DNA of 64,000 bases, taken from contig BQMJ01000058.1 in assembly GCA_025991245.1 (NCBI GenBank), positions 114,695 through 178,694 of the forward strand. Reading direction: 5' to 3'. This document shows positions 43,011 through 56,060 of this stretch, one piece after another (positions within the stretch are counted from its first letter, which is position 1; each line of letters begins with the position of its first letter). The notes under the pieces are model-generated. The model searched no databases. It was given only the letters and a program-made list of their open reading frames with translations, and was not told where the DNA came from. A program made the position numbers and the translations under genes. The stretch comes from Galdieria partita (lineage: Eukaryota; Rhodophyta; Bangiophyceae; Galdieriales; Galdieriaceae).

Positions 43011-45205
43011 TCACTTTTCCAACAAAACTCGAAATCTTTCAGAAAAGCCTTCACTACAAAGAAACTCGATATAGTCTGGTACTGATAAACTACCTTTGGC
43101 CTCCTTAAATGGTAATGGAGTAACATAGACAATACTTATGCAGTGTCGCCAATCAACACCTTTGGAATCCAATAAACGAAAATCTACAATCCTTCCAGAA
43201 TCATCTTCTTCTAACGTGATGGTAAACTCTTCATTCAGAATCAAACCAATTAAGTTTAGTAACTGAGGCTTGTCTGTTAATCTCACTCGTCTCCTCTTCT
43301 TATTACGTTTTTGGCCACTTTGGGAACTTGCCATTGATCCTTGTTTGCTCTTTGAACTACTAGTTGATAAGTTGGCCGATTCTGAAGTATTCCATACGTC
43401 TTTCTTGAAAGAAGGTGGCAAAAAGGAGTTTTCGATAGCAGCAGAGTCACGATTATGGCTATAAAATGAAGATATCGATACTTGAAAAAAGTATATATGC
43501 CATTGAGAATTCACAATATCCACAAAAATATAGTCAAATCGAGGATGTCGTTCTTCCAGTAATATCCAACAGGAATGAGTAAACTTCTTCATCGGAGGAT
43601 CAAATTCATCTCCAACCAACCGAACCCAACTATTACAAGATAAACTCAAGTTCCTATAGGGTTTGCTATCGGAACGGATAGTCACTTCTTCTGTTCTATT
43701 GATGAACCACAAAAAGAATAATTTTTCAAAAGTCTGTCCTCTTGTGCTTGGATCACGTCGATAAAGTTGAAACAATTCAGCCAAGTAATTCTCAGAAGCA
43801 TATCTTTTAAGGAAAGAGGATAACAAAATATCGCGTGCAATGCTATTATAAAATCGCAAATAGGAGCGATTCACAACAATTAGTAATCCGCGATCTCTAT
43901 ATGCTCCGTCTGCCAAAGTAACACTGGGAGCCTTCCGGTCCATGAATAGGTCATATAACATACTGTAAAAATCATCCCTATCTTCCTCATACTTAAGCCT
44001 TCTGACATAGGTTCTATGTTTTTTCTTCATTTCCGGAAGGCATTCTGAGATGAAATCTCTCTTCAAATCCTGAAAACTAGCATTCGGAAGATGGTTGGCC
44101 AGAGTAAACATTTTGGCAATCATTCTAGGCACTAACCCAGTAAGTTCGACCATTTCATCTGAATGTTGACGAAGAATGGGTGGATAATCAGGTAAATCTT
44201 GCCACAAGGCAAACTCTTTGAAACTTAAAGGCTCCAAATAGTGTTTGATATTTCCATAACCACTAGGCAAACTATCTTCAAATCGATGATGCTGTGAACC
44301 TGCAATAAGAACTCCACAATAAGGCTACTCAAGTAAATGAAAAAGTCATTATAAAAAAAGAAAAAGCCATTACTTACTGTATTCATCATTGCCAATTTGG
44401 TATAAAGGAGAAAGAAATCCGGCCATCTATTTATGTCACGACCAAACTTGCCCCAAAACGCATTATGTTCATCTACTATCAACATATTGCGCGGTGCATG
44501 CAGCATCATGGTATCACGAATTTCTGAAGAAAGAGATATTTTTTTCTCTTTTATGGCAAAATAAATGACATCTTTAAGGGGAGCACCATTCAAAGAATCA
44601 TAGTCAATTGACATAAAGCATGGCATTTCTTGTAGAATGTCTGCATTTATAAAAAGCAACATTTTCAAGTAGCGAGAAACCACTTTAGAGATGCTGTTAA
44701 CGTTCAACCAAGCCTCTGCGTTTCCAATATATTGCAGTGGAATCCTGCAATACCGTGAGAAAATAGCGGCCATGTACAGATCTACACTTTTTCCTAGACC
44801 ACTTGCTGCAGAAATAACAATTTGTCGGCGTGGAAGGCTGCTACCTTTTGCATCAAGACTTTCAATGTGTCTATTCCACCTCTTGATAAACTCTTCTCTC
44901 AGAAAGATTCTTGAGATGTTCCCAACACCTTTTTCCACTGGGAAATCTTCGGGAAACTGCTTGGGAACCAGCAATGGTGCTATCTCTTTAAAAGTTTGTT
45001 TCCCGACTTCGAAAACTTTACCTCCTACTTGTACCTTCTCTCCAACAACTGATGCGACAGTTTTGAACAAACACTCTTGTTGAAGATCAGGTAGGTTTGT
45101 CAACCATACATTGCTAAACTTTTCGTCAATTTTTAGACCATCGTGAAATATTTCTTCGTATCTAACAGACTCTCCGGACATATCTAAAGAAGTTTCACTA
45201 GTCAT
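43011..45205 (-). CDS. Intact Crinkler/RHS-like P-loop NTPase with C-terminal nuclease-fold domain
   Basis: Exons 45205..44374 and 44299..43011, giving 706 aa. The intron (44373-44300, 74 nt) is placed to keep frame; the exact donor is uncertain by a few bases. N-terminal ~90 residues, then a linker (FLREEFIKRWNRHIESL), Walker A ASGLGKS (~134-140), and Walker B MLIVDEHNAFW (~241-251). Next come SSQHHRFEDSLPSGYGNIKHYLEPLSF, a helical region, and a C-terminal PD-(D/E)XK-like domain: FEKLFFLWF, RFDYIFVD, and a strand IYFFQVSIS in which the usual ExK is replaced by QVS, as in Crinkler and RHS proteins. A KKRRRVR stretch is a likely nuclear signal. Such proteins act in trypanosome nuclei or as oomycete/fungal effectors; the role in a free-living red alga is unknown. 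Confidence 0.8.
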
Positions 45206-47480
45206 CCTTTGAGACGGCTAGCCAAACAATCAACAATCCCAAATTAAACCAACACACTTTGTTTCTATCATTTGTGAGAAAGAACATCTCAACTTGAAGT
45301 GACGTCAACCTTGAGGAACATGTTTTATAGTAGCATAATTTCTTTCAATGCCTTAAAGATCAACTAAAATCAACAGTGCTTTCGATGAGGAAAATCTAAA
45401 AGCTGTGAAACTTTAATGCTTGTTTTCAACTCTTCCTGTTTCAGCTGTTCCATTCTTTGTAATCTACGAAACAACAAGAGAAAGATTCAATTCGACTCAA
45501 TTTTTCCTTTCCAGACTGACAGTTTGTCTTACCTAATCACCTATTTTTGACTATGCGCGAACGATAAACACAAATGACATCAATTATGCAAAGTGACATG
45601 GTGTAAAGGCTATGGTTTCGTTCAAAATTTCCTATTACTTTATGAAAGAGGCAATGGACCACACCAATTTATCAGAGCTCGCAACTTTCGTTACTTGCTG
45701 CAAGAAAGAAAGTCTCATTCGAAAGTTAGTGATAGTATGATGTTCACAATTCTGAGCTATAGGTATTGAGAAGTTTATTGCTCCTCCTTTGGGAACCCAA
45801 GTTTCAAAGATTGAACAAGTACGTTTGTCTTTATGTTTTGAAATATATTTGGACACTGTCACAATTTTAGCTTTGTTGCCACAGTGAAGTTTTTACCACA
45901 ATTGTTTTGGATCTTATGTTTTCAGAGTAATTCTGAGATGATTAGAATGGAAATTCAAGCCGAGTTGGTAATTTGAAATCTTGTTTTGTGTCTTGCTAAA
46001 GTACTTTGTATACTTTAAAAGTACCTCATTGAGTTGTTGTTGCTTTCTTCTGTTGTGGCATTCTACAAGGTTTTGTTAGAGCAAACTAGATTTTATCTTT
46101 GGAAGCAACGATTGTACAACTCACTGGGGCTTATCTATTCTTGGAATCCTTTCAGGATGGTCGGCTGTTGACTGCTGAATTTTGTGACACTATATATTAT
46201 CGTTGACTTTGCTAAAGTCGCCGTTTGCTTCAAAGAACACCTTCCAGAAAATCTCAGTCAAAGTTGCTAGTACTAGTTACCGTCCATATGTCTAGGAATT
46301 CTTGATCCTTGTTTCACAAAAATAAAACGCAGGGTAGAATTTTATTCAGCAACATAAGGATTGATTCACATTCCTCACTACAGTCTTCTATGATAGCATT
46401 CTAGGGTATGGGAAAAACTCCCTTCTTGTCAACTGTAATCAGCACTCTTTTGGAGTCCTTATTTAACCCAACCACAGGTATAGATGGAATTGTTGAAAAC
46501 GTTTGATTCACAAAACGTTAACCAAGTGTTTACAATTCAAACAATTTGGACGCTCACCATCTTAAAACTCAACGTGTTCTGTTTGGGCTTGTGAGATCAA
46601 AAGACAACTCCTTGTCAACAACAAGTCAAATCCAGTTCTACCGAATCTCCAGTTACTTTCTCGTTACTTTCACTTGGTTAAGAAATCTGAATTATCGAGT
46701 ACAACAGTGAGTCTGATTCAACTCAATGGGCTGACTTTTCACTGACAGTCTGTAAACGAATTCCAACGATACAACTCCCTAACACAAAAAGAATAGAGCT
46801 TCAACAGTCTTTTAACTCTCTATTCAAGGTTCTTTTGGAAATTTCTCTACAACTATATAAGAAACGATATAGTTTGTACCTTTTAAAGGCACCCTTTCAT
46901 ACCACTTCTTTTCTAAGCTCTTCCAAACGTTCTTTCATTAGATTTGATTGGTTGAGAACAGGAGCTAAATAGTTGTTTTATGCAACCCGCTTCAAAGTGA
47001 ATAAAGTCTGTTTATGAAAACTTTTTTGAGTACCAACGAGAAACACCTTGAGAATAGGCTAGGAAGTTTTTCTTTTTTTTGGATACTGTTTAAATCTGGG
47101 TTGTTTTGGTCGTAACTTTGTAGCCACTAGGTTCGAAACTTGTGGTAGATTACTCGACATCAGAGTTCAAAAGAGACTTATCTGCAGAAAAATTGTCAAG
47201 GGAGAGGTTTGTTACGATAGTACAAGGGAGATTTTTTGGAAAGAACTACTATAGCTTTGCACATTCTTCGTTCTTTAGATAAAAACAGTGTAAAAGAGGA
47301 CACTTTTGTTGTAGTAGTAGTAGTAGTAATATCATCGGTACCTTCAACCTGAGCGAGTTGTATATACATACCTATGGAAAAGTTTATTTTACTAAGATTA
47401 GCCAAAACATGATTGAACCAAATTGAAGTTTTGGTTAATATCCAAAGTATTTTCAAAAGCAAAGCAGAGGACAAGGTATT
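45206..47480. other. Intergenic; duplicated upstream flank
   Basis: No supported gene. The stretch 46020-46180 resembles 42060-42220 in order (e.g. CTCATT..GTTGTTGCTTT, GACAAGATT/AACTAGATT followed by GGAAG.AACG, and TGTCGGTGGTTGACT/GGTCGGCTGTTGACT). This indicates that the NTPase genes were duplicated with their 5' flanks. A (TAG)n run of about six units sits at 47313-47329. Confidence 0.5.
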
Positions 47481-47875
47481 ATGTACGAAAAAAAGCCTTG
47501 GTCATTACGATATGATGGACCAGTGTATATTGAATTGATAAAGTGCAGAGATCTTGATAAGTATGTATTTGAAAAAAATTGTCTGGTAAAAGAATGAATG
47601 ATTAGGATAAGGAAACAAGATTGTCCAAGAATATATCAAACTTCGAGAACATATCCATGTTTAAAGCTGCTTTGGAAGATAGTTTGAATCCGAATTTGAA
47701 AGCACAATTCATTGAGTTTGGTCAATTACACATGCCCTATCTTTTCATTTCAGTTGTTTTATCGATATTCATGATATGTATAGATTGTTTGCAAAGAAAT
47801 GAGCATGGTAAAAGAAAGATGACTCGTTCAAATAAATACTCAAAAATTATTTACTTGAATTATTCTGTTGATTGA
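47481..47875 (+). CDS. Possible small spliced membrane protein
   Basis: Exons 47481..47560 and 47620..47875 (59-nt intron GTATGT...ACAAG, phase 2), giving ~111 aa. It starts MYEKKPWSLRYDGPVYIEL and contains one hydrophobic segment, YLFISVVLSIFMICI, followed by a basic tail. An earlier acceptor (ATTAG, 47604) would give a different, shorter frame. No family recognised. It is the last frame toward the telomere that looks possibly coding. Confidence 0.35.
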
Positions 47876-49120
47876 TAAATTTTATTCAAAAGATCAAGAA
47901 TTCTAAAGAAAGTTGTTGATTTTTAGGACTTTGTATACTCAAAAGACAATCAATCAACCGTTTCTTTTCATTCTACTTCACTTGTCAGTAACACTCTTCT
48001 CCTCTTAAAACTCTTTCTGGTAAAAATTTGAAGCTTTGGCAGTATGTAAGAGAGTATGGAACAGAAAGAGGATACATTCATTTTTATTTCTCGAATAGTG
48101 AAAAGTTGCAAAAGAAACAACAAAAAAAGACCAAGAGATTGCATAATAGAGATAATCATACTATACAAGGAGAAGCTACTTAATTCAATTATTTTTAAAA
48201 GTCAAAATTGAACAAGACAGTTATTTCATAAGAGTACATGACGCTATGCCATTGTGGACAGTTTTCATATATAGCTTTTATACAAAATAGAAAGAGTCAA
48301 CAACTGATTCTTTATTTTCGCAATACAATTATACAAAAATAGAATATGCGACACTTGGTCTATGTATTCAAGCAAATTGAGAAAATTGACTGGATTCTTT
48401 ATCAACATATTTGTAGGTAACATACAAATTATATACATGTGTCACTTCCAGTATGTACTTAAACGTTTTGTTGATAATAGAAATACTCGACCATAATGTA
48501 TAAACTCTGATCTGCACAAGTCTAAAAAGTCTTTGATACTGGTAACACAAAATTCACAGTCCTCCAAGTAGCAAACAGTTCAGAAAGACATTGATCAGCA
48601 CAAGTGTTCACTCTACTTGTCGAAATTTCTCTATGACAACTTAGCGACTGCACACCCAATCGTTCCAAGTTGTGGGAAACACGCCCTTCTTCTTGAAAGT
48701 GGTGGATTATACTTTCTTGAAGTGATTACTATCGACTGGAGCTCAATGTTCTCCAAATCAATTTGAAACCAGTAAATCTTCAAGGTAAATAACAAAGGTG
48801 AGTTTATCTCAATATACAATGGCGGGCTTTACTCTCAGGGGTATGTCAACGATCATTCTAACACAACGGTTCTCTTCAAATAATGCAACGTTAGAGAATC
48901 AATAGTATTCTAGGTAAACCTTTGAGTGGAAGGTTCCCTTGGAAAGTTTTCACTAGGTACACATGAAACTATATATGGCACTTTTGACGGTACTCAAAGA
49001 GCTCTTCAACGTCATTTTGTCCAATCTCTCATTGTGATTGTTTTGCTCAACTTTGGCTGTAGTTGCTTTGTTACCACCTGTTTTGAAGTGGATAAAATTG
49101 TTCCCTTTTATGAAAATATA
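47876..49120. other. AT-rich spacer
   Basis: No supported gene, RNA or repeat was seen on either strand. Confidence 0.5.
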
Positions 49121-49121
49121 A

Positions 49122-49450
49122 CTAGTTGAATTTAGAGGAGAACTTTTTAGTACGAAAAAAACTTTGAAGTTTTATGACTTTGCACTTTTTGAAATACCAG
49201 CCAAGGCCCGGTTTGGTTTGTTCGTTTCCTGTCAACGACTTGGCTTGAACCTCAAAGTCGCTTTCAAGTTCTTGTCGAATGCAGCGTAGGTACTGCTCGA
49301 GAATTTGCTGATCTTTTGTTTTTGGTCTGTTTGAAGACGTTGATCCTGCGGAGTAGTGGGGAACCAGTCGGCACAAAGGCTCCAAATAGTCTTTGACCTT
49401 GAATCCTTGTCCCACTCTAGTCTTCCAATGTAACTTGGTTTTTCCAATTG
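49122..49450 (-). pseudogene. Short relic of the NTPase/nuclease gene
   Basis: The minus frame reads GFKVKDYLEPLCRLVPHYS (~49410-49350), which parallels YGNIKHYLEPLSFKEFALW of the intact protein just after its exon junction. It is followed by a charged helical stretch (ILEQYLRCIRQELESDF), positioned like the post-NTPase helical region. Nothing upstream or downstream continues the homology, so this is a fragment. Confidence 0.45.
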
Positions 49451-51715
49451 ATTTGTACTAGTAATTGTTGTCCTGTGAACAACAGATGAGGACTCTCTCT
49501 TGTGGAACAACTACCAAGATCGTTTGTAACGATCGGAGTATATTCTGAGATGAGTCTCTTTGGCTCTTCACAAAAACGATTCTTGTCATTGTCAGTTTTT
49601 GTCTATTGAGAATCTATTGTCCAAGTGGAGAGGGGAGGTTGTCTCGTGGCAACTCAACTGTGCAGTTCAACTGTGAGTTGCTGTTTCGAAAACGGACGTG
49701 AACAGAGTTTGTACACCCACTTTGAAGCATCTTTACGTCGTTGTTTGCTAATCTTACTTGACGAGGTCACATGAAGGATGCAAATTCGAAACAAGACTTG
49801 GAAGAAAAAGAGTGTCTGATGGGAAAAACTTTCACAAAAGAGAGGCTTCGCAACTCGTCGGCATAGTGTATGTTTGGAATAGCTACCTTAGTCTTTTGTG
49901 CTCAAGTCTATAAATACTTAGCAGTTGACAGTTTGTGAGACACAGTTTTGGAAAGGATATTGTTTGAATTGTATTACTGTAGGCAATTAAATAGTCCTTT
50001 CTTTCTATTGGGAAACCACAACCAGTTATACAACGTACAATTCTATAAAAAGGCTGACAAGCACAAAGTATACAAACTGACAACTATCCACGAATTTATA
50101 AATACATTGCTCATTTTAGACAGCGATTCTTTCTGCATATTAAATTACTCGACCGAGCAACATTCCTATATATGCGCAAGATATTCCAGGATCTTCCTAC
50201 TTTACAAAGCAAAATTGAGCAAGACATGAATATTTTATTCTTGATGCCCTGTTTACTTGAACGATCGATCTTCATACTGTGGGTACGGTTGCTAAAATTT
50301 TATTTTCTTAGAAGTCTAGCGTCCGTGAATGAATACACACTGAATTTCGTGACTAGTTAATTATACAAGAAGAACTCTAGCCAACATTTGGATTGACATA
50401 ATGATGAAAATGTCTGAAAGGCAAGGAATTTTTTTTCATTCAATTGATAATAAAAAATGTACACTACACGTAATTTCATTTATAGACAAATTACCTTGTC
50501 ATTTATATACAAACGAGAAAGACTTTTAGCCAAGCAAGAAAGACAAACACCAACTGTAATACACAGCACAAAAAAAGACCATTATAGAAGGAAAATACAA
50601 TTGACAATATCTAAGAAATCGAATCTTGGCAATTTGCATATGCTTTAACCCAATTCAGGAGAGGCGAAAAACTCAACGTTTAGCCACCTTGTGTCACAAA
50701 GCTGTAAACAGAGAGACTTCAAAGAATCAACGCAAATTCTTAAAACAAGATAAAGACTAGAATTGACCATTCAAGTTTTACTAATCAGCCAATCAGAATT
50801 ATTCATAATTGGACAGAGCTGGGGCCAATGCAGTAGAGCTATCACCCAACGCCCAAAAAAGAAAGTTCTCGTATCGCTTCATAACAAAAACTTTATTATG
50901 AAGAACAACTATACAAAAATGCTTCTAAGACCACAGTTTAAAAGAAAAGTTTCAAACAACCCAATATCAATCAAAACAATAAATAGAGATGCAAGACAAT
51001 TGACATGAGATGCTTTATTTATCACAGAAACTTATTGAAGACAACATGTACTTGTGAGAGTTCCACAAAGAATATTCAATTGAAAAGAGAAAAGGAAAAC
51101 CAAAAATTTCTGGCAACAACAATATCAGTTCAAAACAAACTACTCAGCCAAAACAAGGACAAACACAATCAAATTTCTAAATTACAGAAAGTCTAGGAGA
51201 AGAAAAGGTTTACGAAATTTTATGTAAGCCAGTGGCGAATTAAAACAATTAGGAAAACATATAAAAGCGGACCATACAAAAAGTTCAGGCTAAAATACAT
51301 TAAAACTATAAAGTTGTCTATAATGCACAATGCTGAAATCATTTCCAATTACACTGTGATTTGAAAGAGAAAAAAAATCAACATAAAAACACCTAAAATA
51401 GTACCTGGAAAATATTACATATTCAAAAACCATACACACTCAACGAGAAGAAATGCAATTTTACAAAGAAACCTCTCTTCTTTACAAGAGACTAAATTAG
51501 AAAGTGATATCTGTGAAACCAATTGTAGCAAGTAATATATAGAACCTTAGTAGATTGTGCTGCAAATGAAAAACTTGTTGCATTGTAGATTTTACTAGGC
51601 TGAATTAGAATCCAAGCTGGGTCGTTGGGAAATCCAGTAAGAAGTTATTTGAGTTCACATAAGGGTTCATTGATTCATTTCCCCTCACTTTCCTATATTG
51701 CCTATTGGCTGCCAT
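49451..51715. other. AT-rich gene desert
   Basis: More than 2 kb with only short unsupported frames of low-complexity Lys/Asn/Ile composition. Nothing recognisable. Confidence 0.5.
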
Positions 51716-53888
51716 GGGCTGTGTTTTGTTCTACGTAGTCAATTCTCGACAAAATTCAAAAATTTTTCGAAATTTTTTAAAGCCGATATTTGTGGAAAAA
51801 AAGTTGTAGAAATTGGTTTGTATATACTAATTTGTGTTTTCTTGTTTCATATGAACTTTTTCACGATTAGCCAAGAGTAAGCTCCATTTGTCTAAAAAAT
51901 GGCTAGAGTGCTATTTATTTGTAAATATAAAAATAAGTAGTGGTCGAAATCAACAAAAATGGAGGAGTAAAAGAATCGAAGTTACCAAGCTCTTCTTTCA
52001 TACTCCATTGTCCTCTGGAAAAGTTGAGCAAAGACCAACGATTGATTCAAAATCTCTATGGTGCATTTTTGCATACATGACATAGTTGGAAATTCTTGAG
52101 CCAGTTTGCAAGTACACTAGAATATTTACAAGTAGAGCTTCTCCTGCAGTGTCTCAAATACCACAATATTTCAAGTTGTGTCACTAACATAGACTGCTAG
52201 TCTCAATCTTGCTCTTGCTCCCTACTGAAACGTAGAAATGAATATGTACCCCTGTACAACACATTCTTTTGATTTCGATTGACCAAGTATCGATTTAAAC
52301 GCTAGATAAGTATGAAAAGCAAAACGCATTGAAATTTCTTATGGTAAAAATGGAGGAAATAGAATTTCGACTGGAGGACTTCCCAAACATAGAGTTTCAA
52401 ATAGAAAATTCTAGAGAAAAGAGCTAGGAAGAAATCAAAATATTATGCAATGCATACTAAAAGACTAAAAAAGTATTTAAAGCTAAGAAAACAAAAGAGA
52501 ACAAATTGATTGTAGAGAAAAAGAGTGAAAGTACAATATGACCAATAAGGAAAAATGCTACGCAGTGATATAATCTTCTAATAGTTATCGCGCAAAGTAT
52601 TGACCAGGTAGACATAAAGCAACAAGAAAGAGGAAGAACAGCAGACATTATGGAATATTAATGTTGTCATTGCTAACTGCTTCTTCCAATTGAAAGCCTT
52701 TTTTATGGCATATGTATGGCATTGTTTTTCTTTTGGTTCAATATGTATACCATCGCCAAAGTAGCATTATAGTATACAAAGATACTCACAGAATGAAATA
52801 AGGAGCATACAATGATCATAAGAAAGTAAAAAACTGCTTTACCAAATGGCTAAATGATAAATAAGGCACCACAAATAAACACAAGGCGATAAAAGGTTGT
52901 ACTTTTCAAATTACTGTCAATGAATTGAGAAAGACTCTGATACAGTAGATGGTAAATTGTACTGTTGCAAAAAACGGAAAGCAGAGCCAATTTAGTTTTG
53001 CAAGATTTCAAGTAAATAATGAATTATGTTAGCTCCAAACAAATGAAAACGTTTCACCAAAACAAGTAGTAGAGAAAATTCATGATTAGTCAAAAGCGGT
53101 ACAAGTGCACGAGTATGTTAGAGGATGAAGATTTCATAGGCGAAGATGAATTGATTCGAATTGATCTACAAGCAAAACAAAACTTCAAAACTACCAAATA
53201 TGAAAGTAACAAGGTAAGTCAAAATATGTGAAACACTAAATAATTCTTTGCTTCAGAACACTGGTTTCACGAGAACATAATTCATTGAAGGAAAGCGCAT
53301 GACATATATCAGAGAACACTAGACATTTCCTTTTTATTAGAACTTTGTCACGTTTCTTTCTTTCGTACACTGGTAAACTAATAATTGAACGATAAAAATA
53401 CCGATTTTGAAAATAACCCATAGAGAAAAGAAAGACAACAAGAGAAATAGAATCTCTAGAAAGTTGAAGAATTCTCATATACTACTTGTCTTTATTGAAT
53501 AAGTATCTCTAATGGTTCTCTTCAACGGACATTAGTCGAAAATGCAAAAGACAGTAAGAAGTTGTATCCAAAATGCATGTTCAAAGAAAAACCTACCAAA
53601 CACTCAGTAGGAAACAATTCAGTATTTTTGTCAAATTGAAATACTTAAAAGAAATTTTATATATTTAAGGAGAGAAACAAAAACACCAGGATGATTTCAA
53701 AGCACAAGAATGAAAATACAACAAACTAATGGAGGAAAAGTGCTCTTGAGAGATATGTCTCTCAACAAGCTGTCATTCAAAGCATAGTCAAACTGACATA
53801 ATCCAAGTTGCTATAGACCTACATTGAACTTTTGTGGCGAAATTGCTAACTTTTTAATTCATTTGAGGCCTTTTTATGAGAAGAATGT
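51716..53888. repeat. 2.17-kb subtelomeric tandem unit, copy 1
   Basis: It begins GGCTGTGTTTTGTTCTACGT and recurs as copy 2 directly downstream at an offset of about 2173 bp. Shared internal blocks include CAATCTTGCTCTTGCTCCCTA (52205 vs 54384), ATGAAAAGCAAAACGCATTG (52312 vs 54491) and CATGTTCAAAGAAAAACCTACCA (53576 vs 55738). The copies differ by many substitutions and small indels, so the duplication is not recent. No protein coding seen. Confidence 0.85.
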
Positions 53889-56060
53889 GGCCTGTGTTTT
53901 GTTCTACGTAGCCAATTCTCCACAAAAATGAAAAATTTTTTGGAAATTTTTTTAAAGCTAGACACTTTTATAAAAAGGTTCTAGGAGATAGTTTGTTTTC
54001 AGAGAAATGTATTTTTCTCATACGTGACTAACATTTTACGATTTGCCGAGAGTATGCTCCCACTGACTCAAAATGGCTAGAGCGCTATTTTCTTGTATAT
54101 ATAAAAACAACTAGTAGTAGAAATCAACAGCAATGAAGCAATAGAAAGAATAAAAATTACCAAACTCTTCTTTCATACTCCATTTTTCTCTGACAAAGTT
54201 AAGGAAACACCAAAGATTGATTCAAAATCTTCGATAGTGCATTTTTCTTTTCCTTACTTGATATAGTACAAAATTCTTGAGCGAGGTTGCGAGTACACCA
54301 GAATAGTACAAGTTGAGCTTCTCCTACAACGTCTCAAATATCACAGTATTCCAAGTTGTGTCAATAACACAGGCGTCCAGTCTCAATCTTGCTCTTGCTC
54401 CCTATTGAAACATAGAAATGAATATGTACCTCTGTGGAAGATATTTTATTCATTTCTATTAACCAAGTAACGAATTAAACGCTAGATAAATATGAAAAGC
54501 AAAACGCATTGAAATTTTTTATGGTAATCATGGAAGAAGTAGAATTCCGATTGGAGGACTTCTCAAACAAAGAGTTTTAAATAGGAAATTCAAGAGAAAG
54601 AGCTAGGAAGAAACCAAAATTTCATGAAATGCATACTAAAACTAAAAGGGTATTTCAAGTTAAGAAAACAAAGAAGAACAAGTTTTACGTGGAGAAAAAG
54701 AATAAAAGTGCAGCAAGACCAATGCCGAAAAATGCTACGCAGTCATACATTCTTCGAATAGCCACCGCTCAAAGTATAGACTAGCTAGACATAAAACAAA
54801 TAGAAAGAGGAAGGATAGTAGACATGATGGAATATCTACGTCGTCATTGTTTACTATTTCTTTCAGTTGAAGTCATTTTTATGGCATATGTATGGCATGC
54901 GTTACTTTTGTTTCTATATGTATACCACTACCAAAGTCGAAGTATAGTATAAGAAGATACTCACAGAATAAAATAAGCAGTAAACATGTAACGTAAGAAA
55001 GTAAAAAACTGATTTGTCAAATTGTTAAATGATAAACGCGACATCATAAGAAAGCATAAGACGAGACAAAGTTGTACTTTTCAAGCCACTATCAGTGAAT
55101 TGAGAAAGACTCTGATAGGGTAGATCTATAGTAGTAATACGGATGCAGAAAACGGAGCCGATTTAGTTTAGCAATATTTCAAATAAATAATGAATTATTT
55201 TAGCTCCAAAGAATGAAAACGTTTCCCCAAAGCAAGTTTTTGAGAAAATGCATGATCTATCAATGGCAGTACAATTGTAGAGGTTTTGTTAGGGATAAAG
55301 ATTATATAGGCGAAATTGAATTGTCACAAATGCATCAACAAACAAGACAAAACATCAAAACTATCAAATATGAAACCAACAAAGTAAATCAACATTTGAA
55401 TCATTTCATTTTTTCTTCATAGCATTGGCTTCACGAGAACGTAATGGAGTGGAAGCGCACGACATATTGCAGTTTACACTAAAAAATTTTCGGTTTCCTA
55501 AGACTCGGTAACTGATTTTCTTGGATATACTTAAAGTTTAAAAAAAGAACGATAAAAATGGCCAGTTAAAAATTAATCTATAGAGAAAAGAAAGACTTTT
55601 AGAGAAAAAGACACTATCGAAACAGTAGAAGAATTCATTTGTACTACCTGCTCTTCATTCAATTAGTACCACTAATTGTTCTCAAGGGGTGGACATCAGT
55701 CTACAATGCAAAAGATAGTAAGAAGAAGTGTTCAAAATGCATGTTCAAAGAAAAACCTACCATATTCTCAGTCGGAAACAATTCAGTACTTTTGTCAAAT
55801 TGAAATACTTGAAAGAAATTTTATATATTTAAGGAGAGAAACAAAAACAACAGGATGATTTCAAAGAACAGCCATGAAATTACAACATACTCATGGAGGA
55901 AAAGTGATCTTGAGAGATATGCTTCTCTTCAAGCTGTCATTCAAAGCATAGTCAAACTGGCATAAAGCATATAATGTCCAAGATGCTTCGGACAAACATT
56001 GAACTTTTGTGGCTAGATTCCTAACTGTTTAATTCATTTGAGGCTTTTTTATGAGAAGAG
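53889..56060. repeat. 2.17-kb subtelomeric tandem unit, copy 2
   Basis: Direct-orientation copy of 51716-53888. Both copies end with GAACTTTTGTGGC followed by TTTAATTCATTTGAGGC and TTTTTATGAGAAG (about 53828-53882 and 56000-56058). The sequence past 56060 is not a third copy. Confidence 0.85.
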
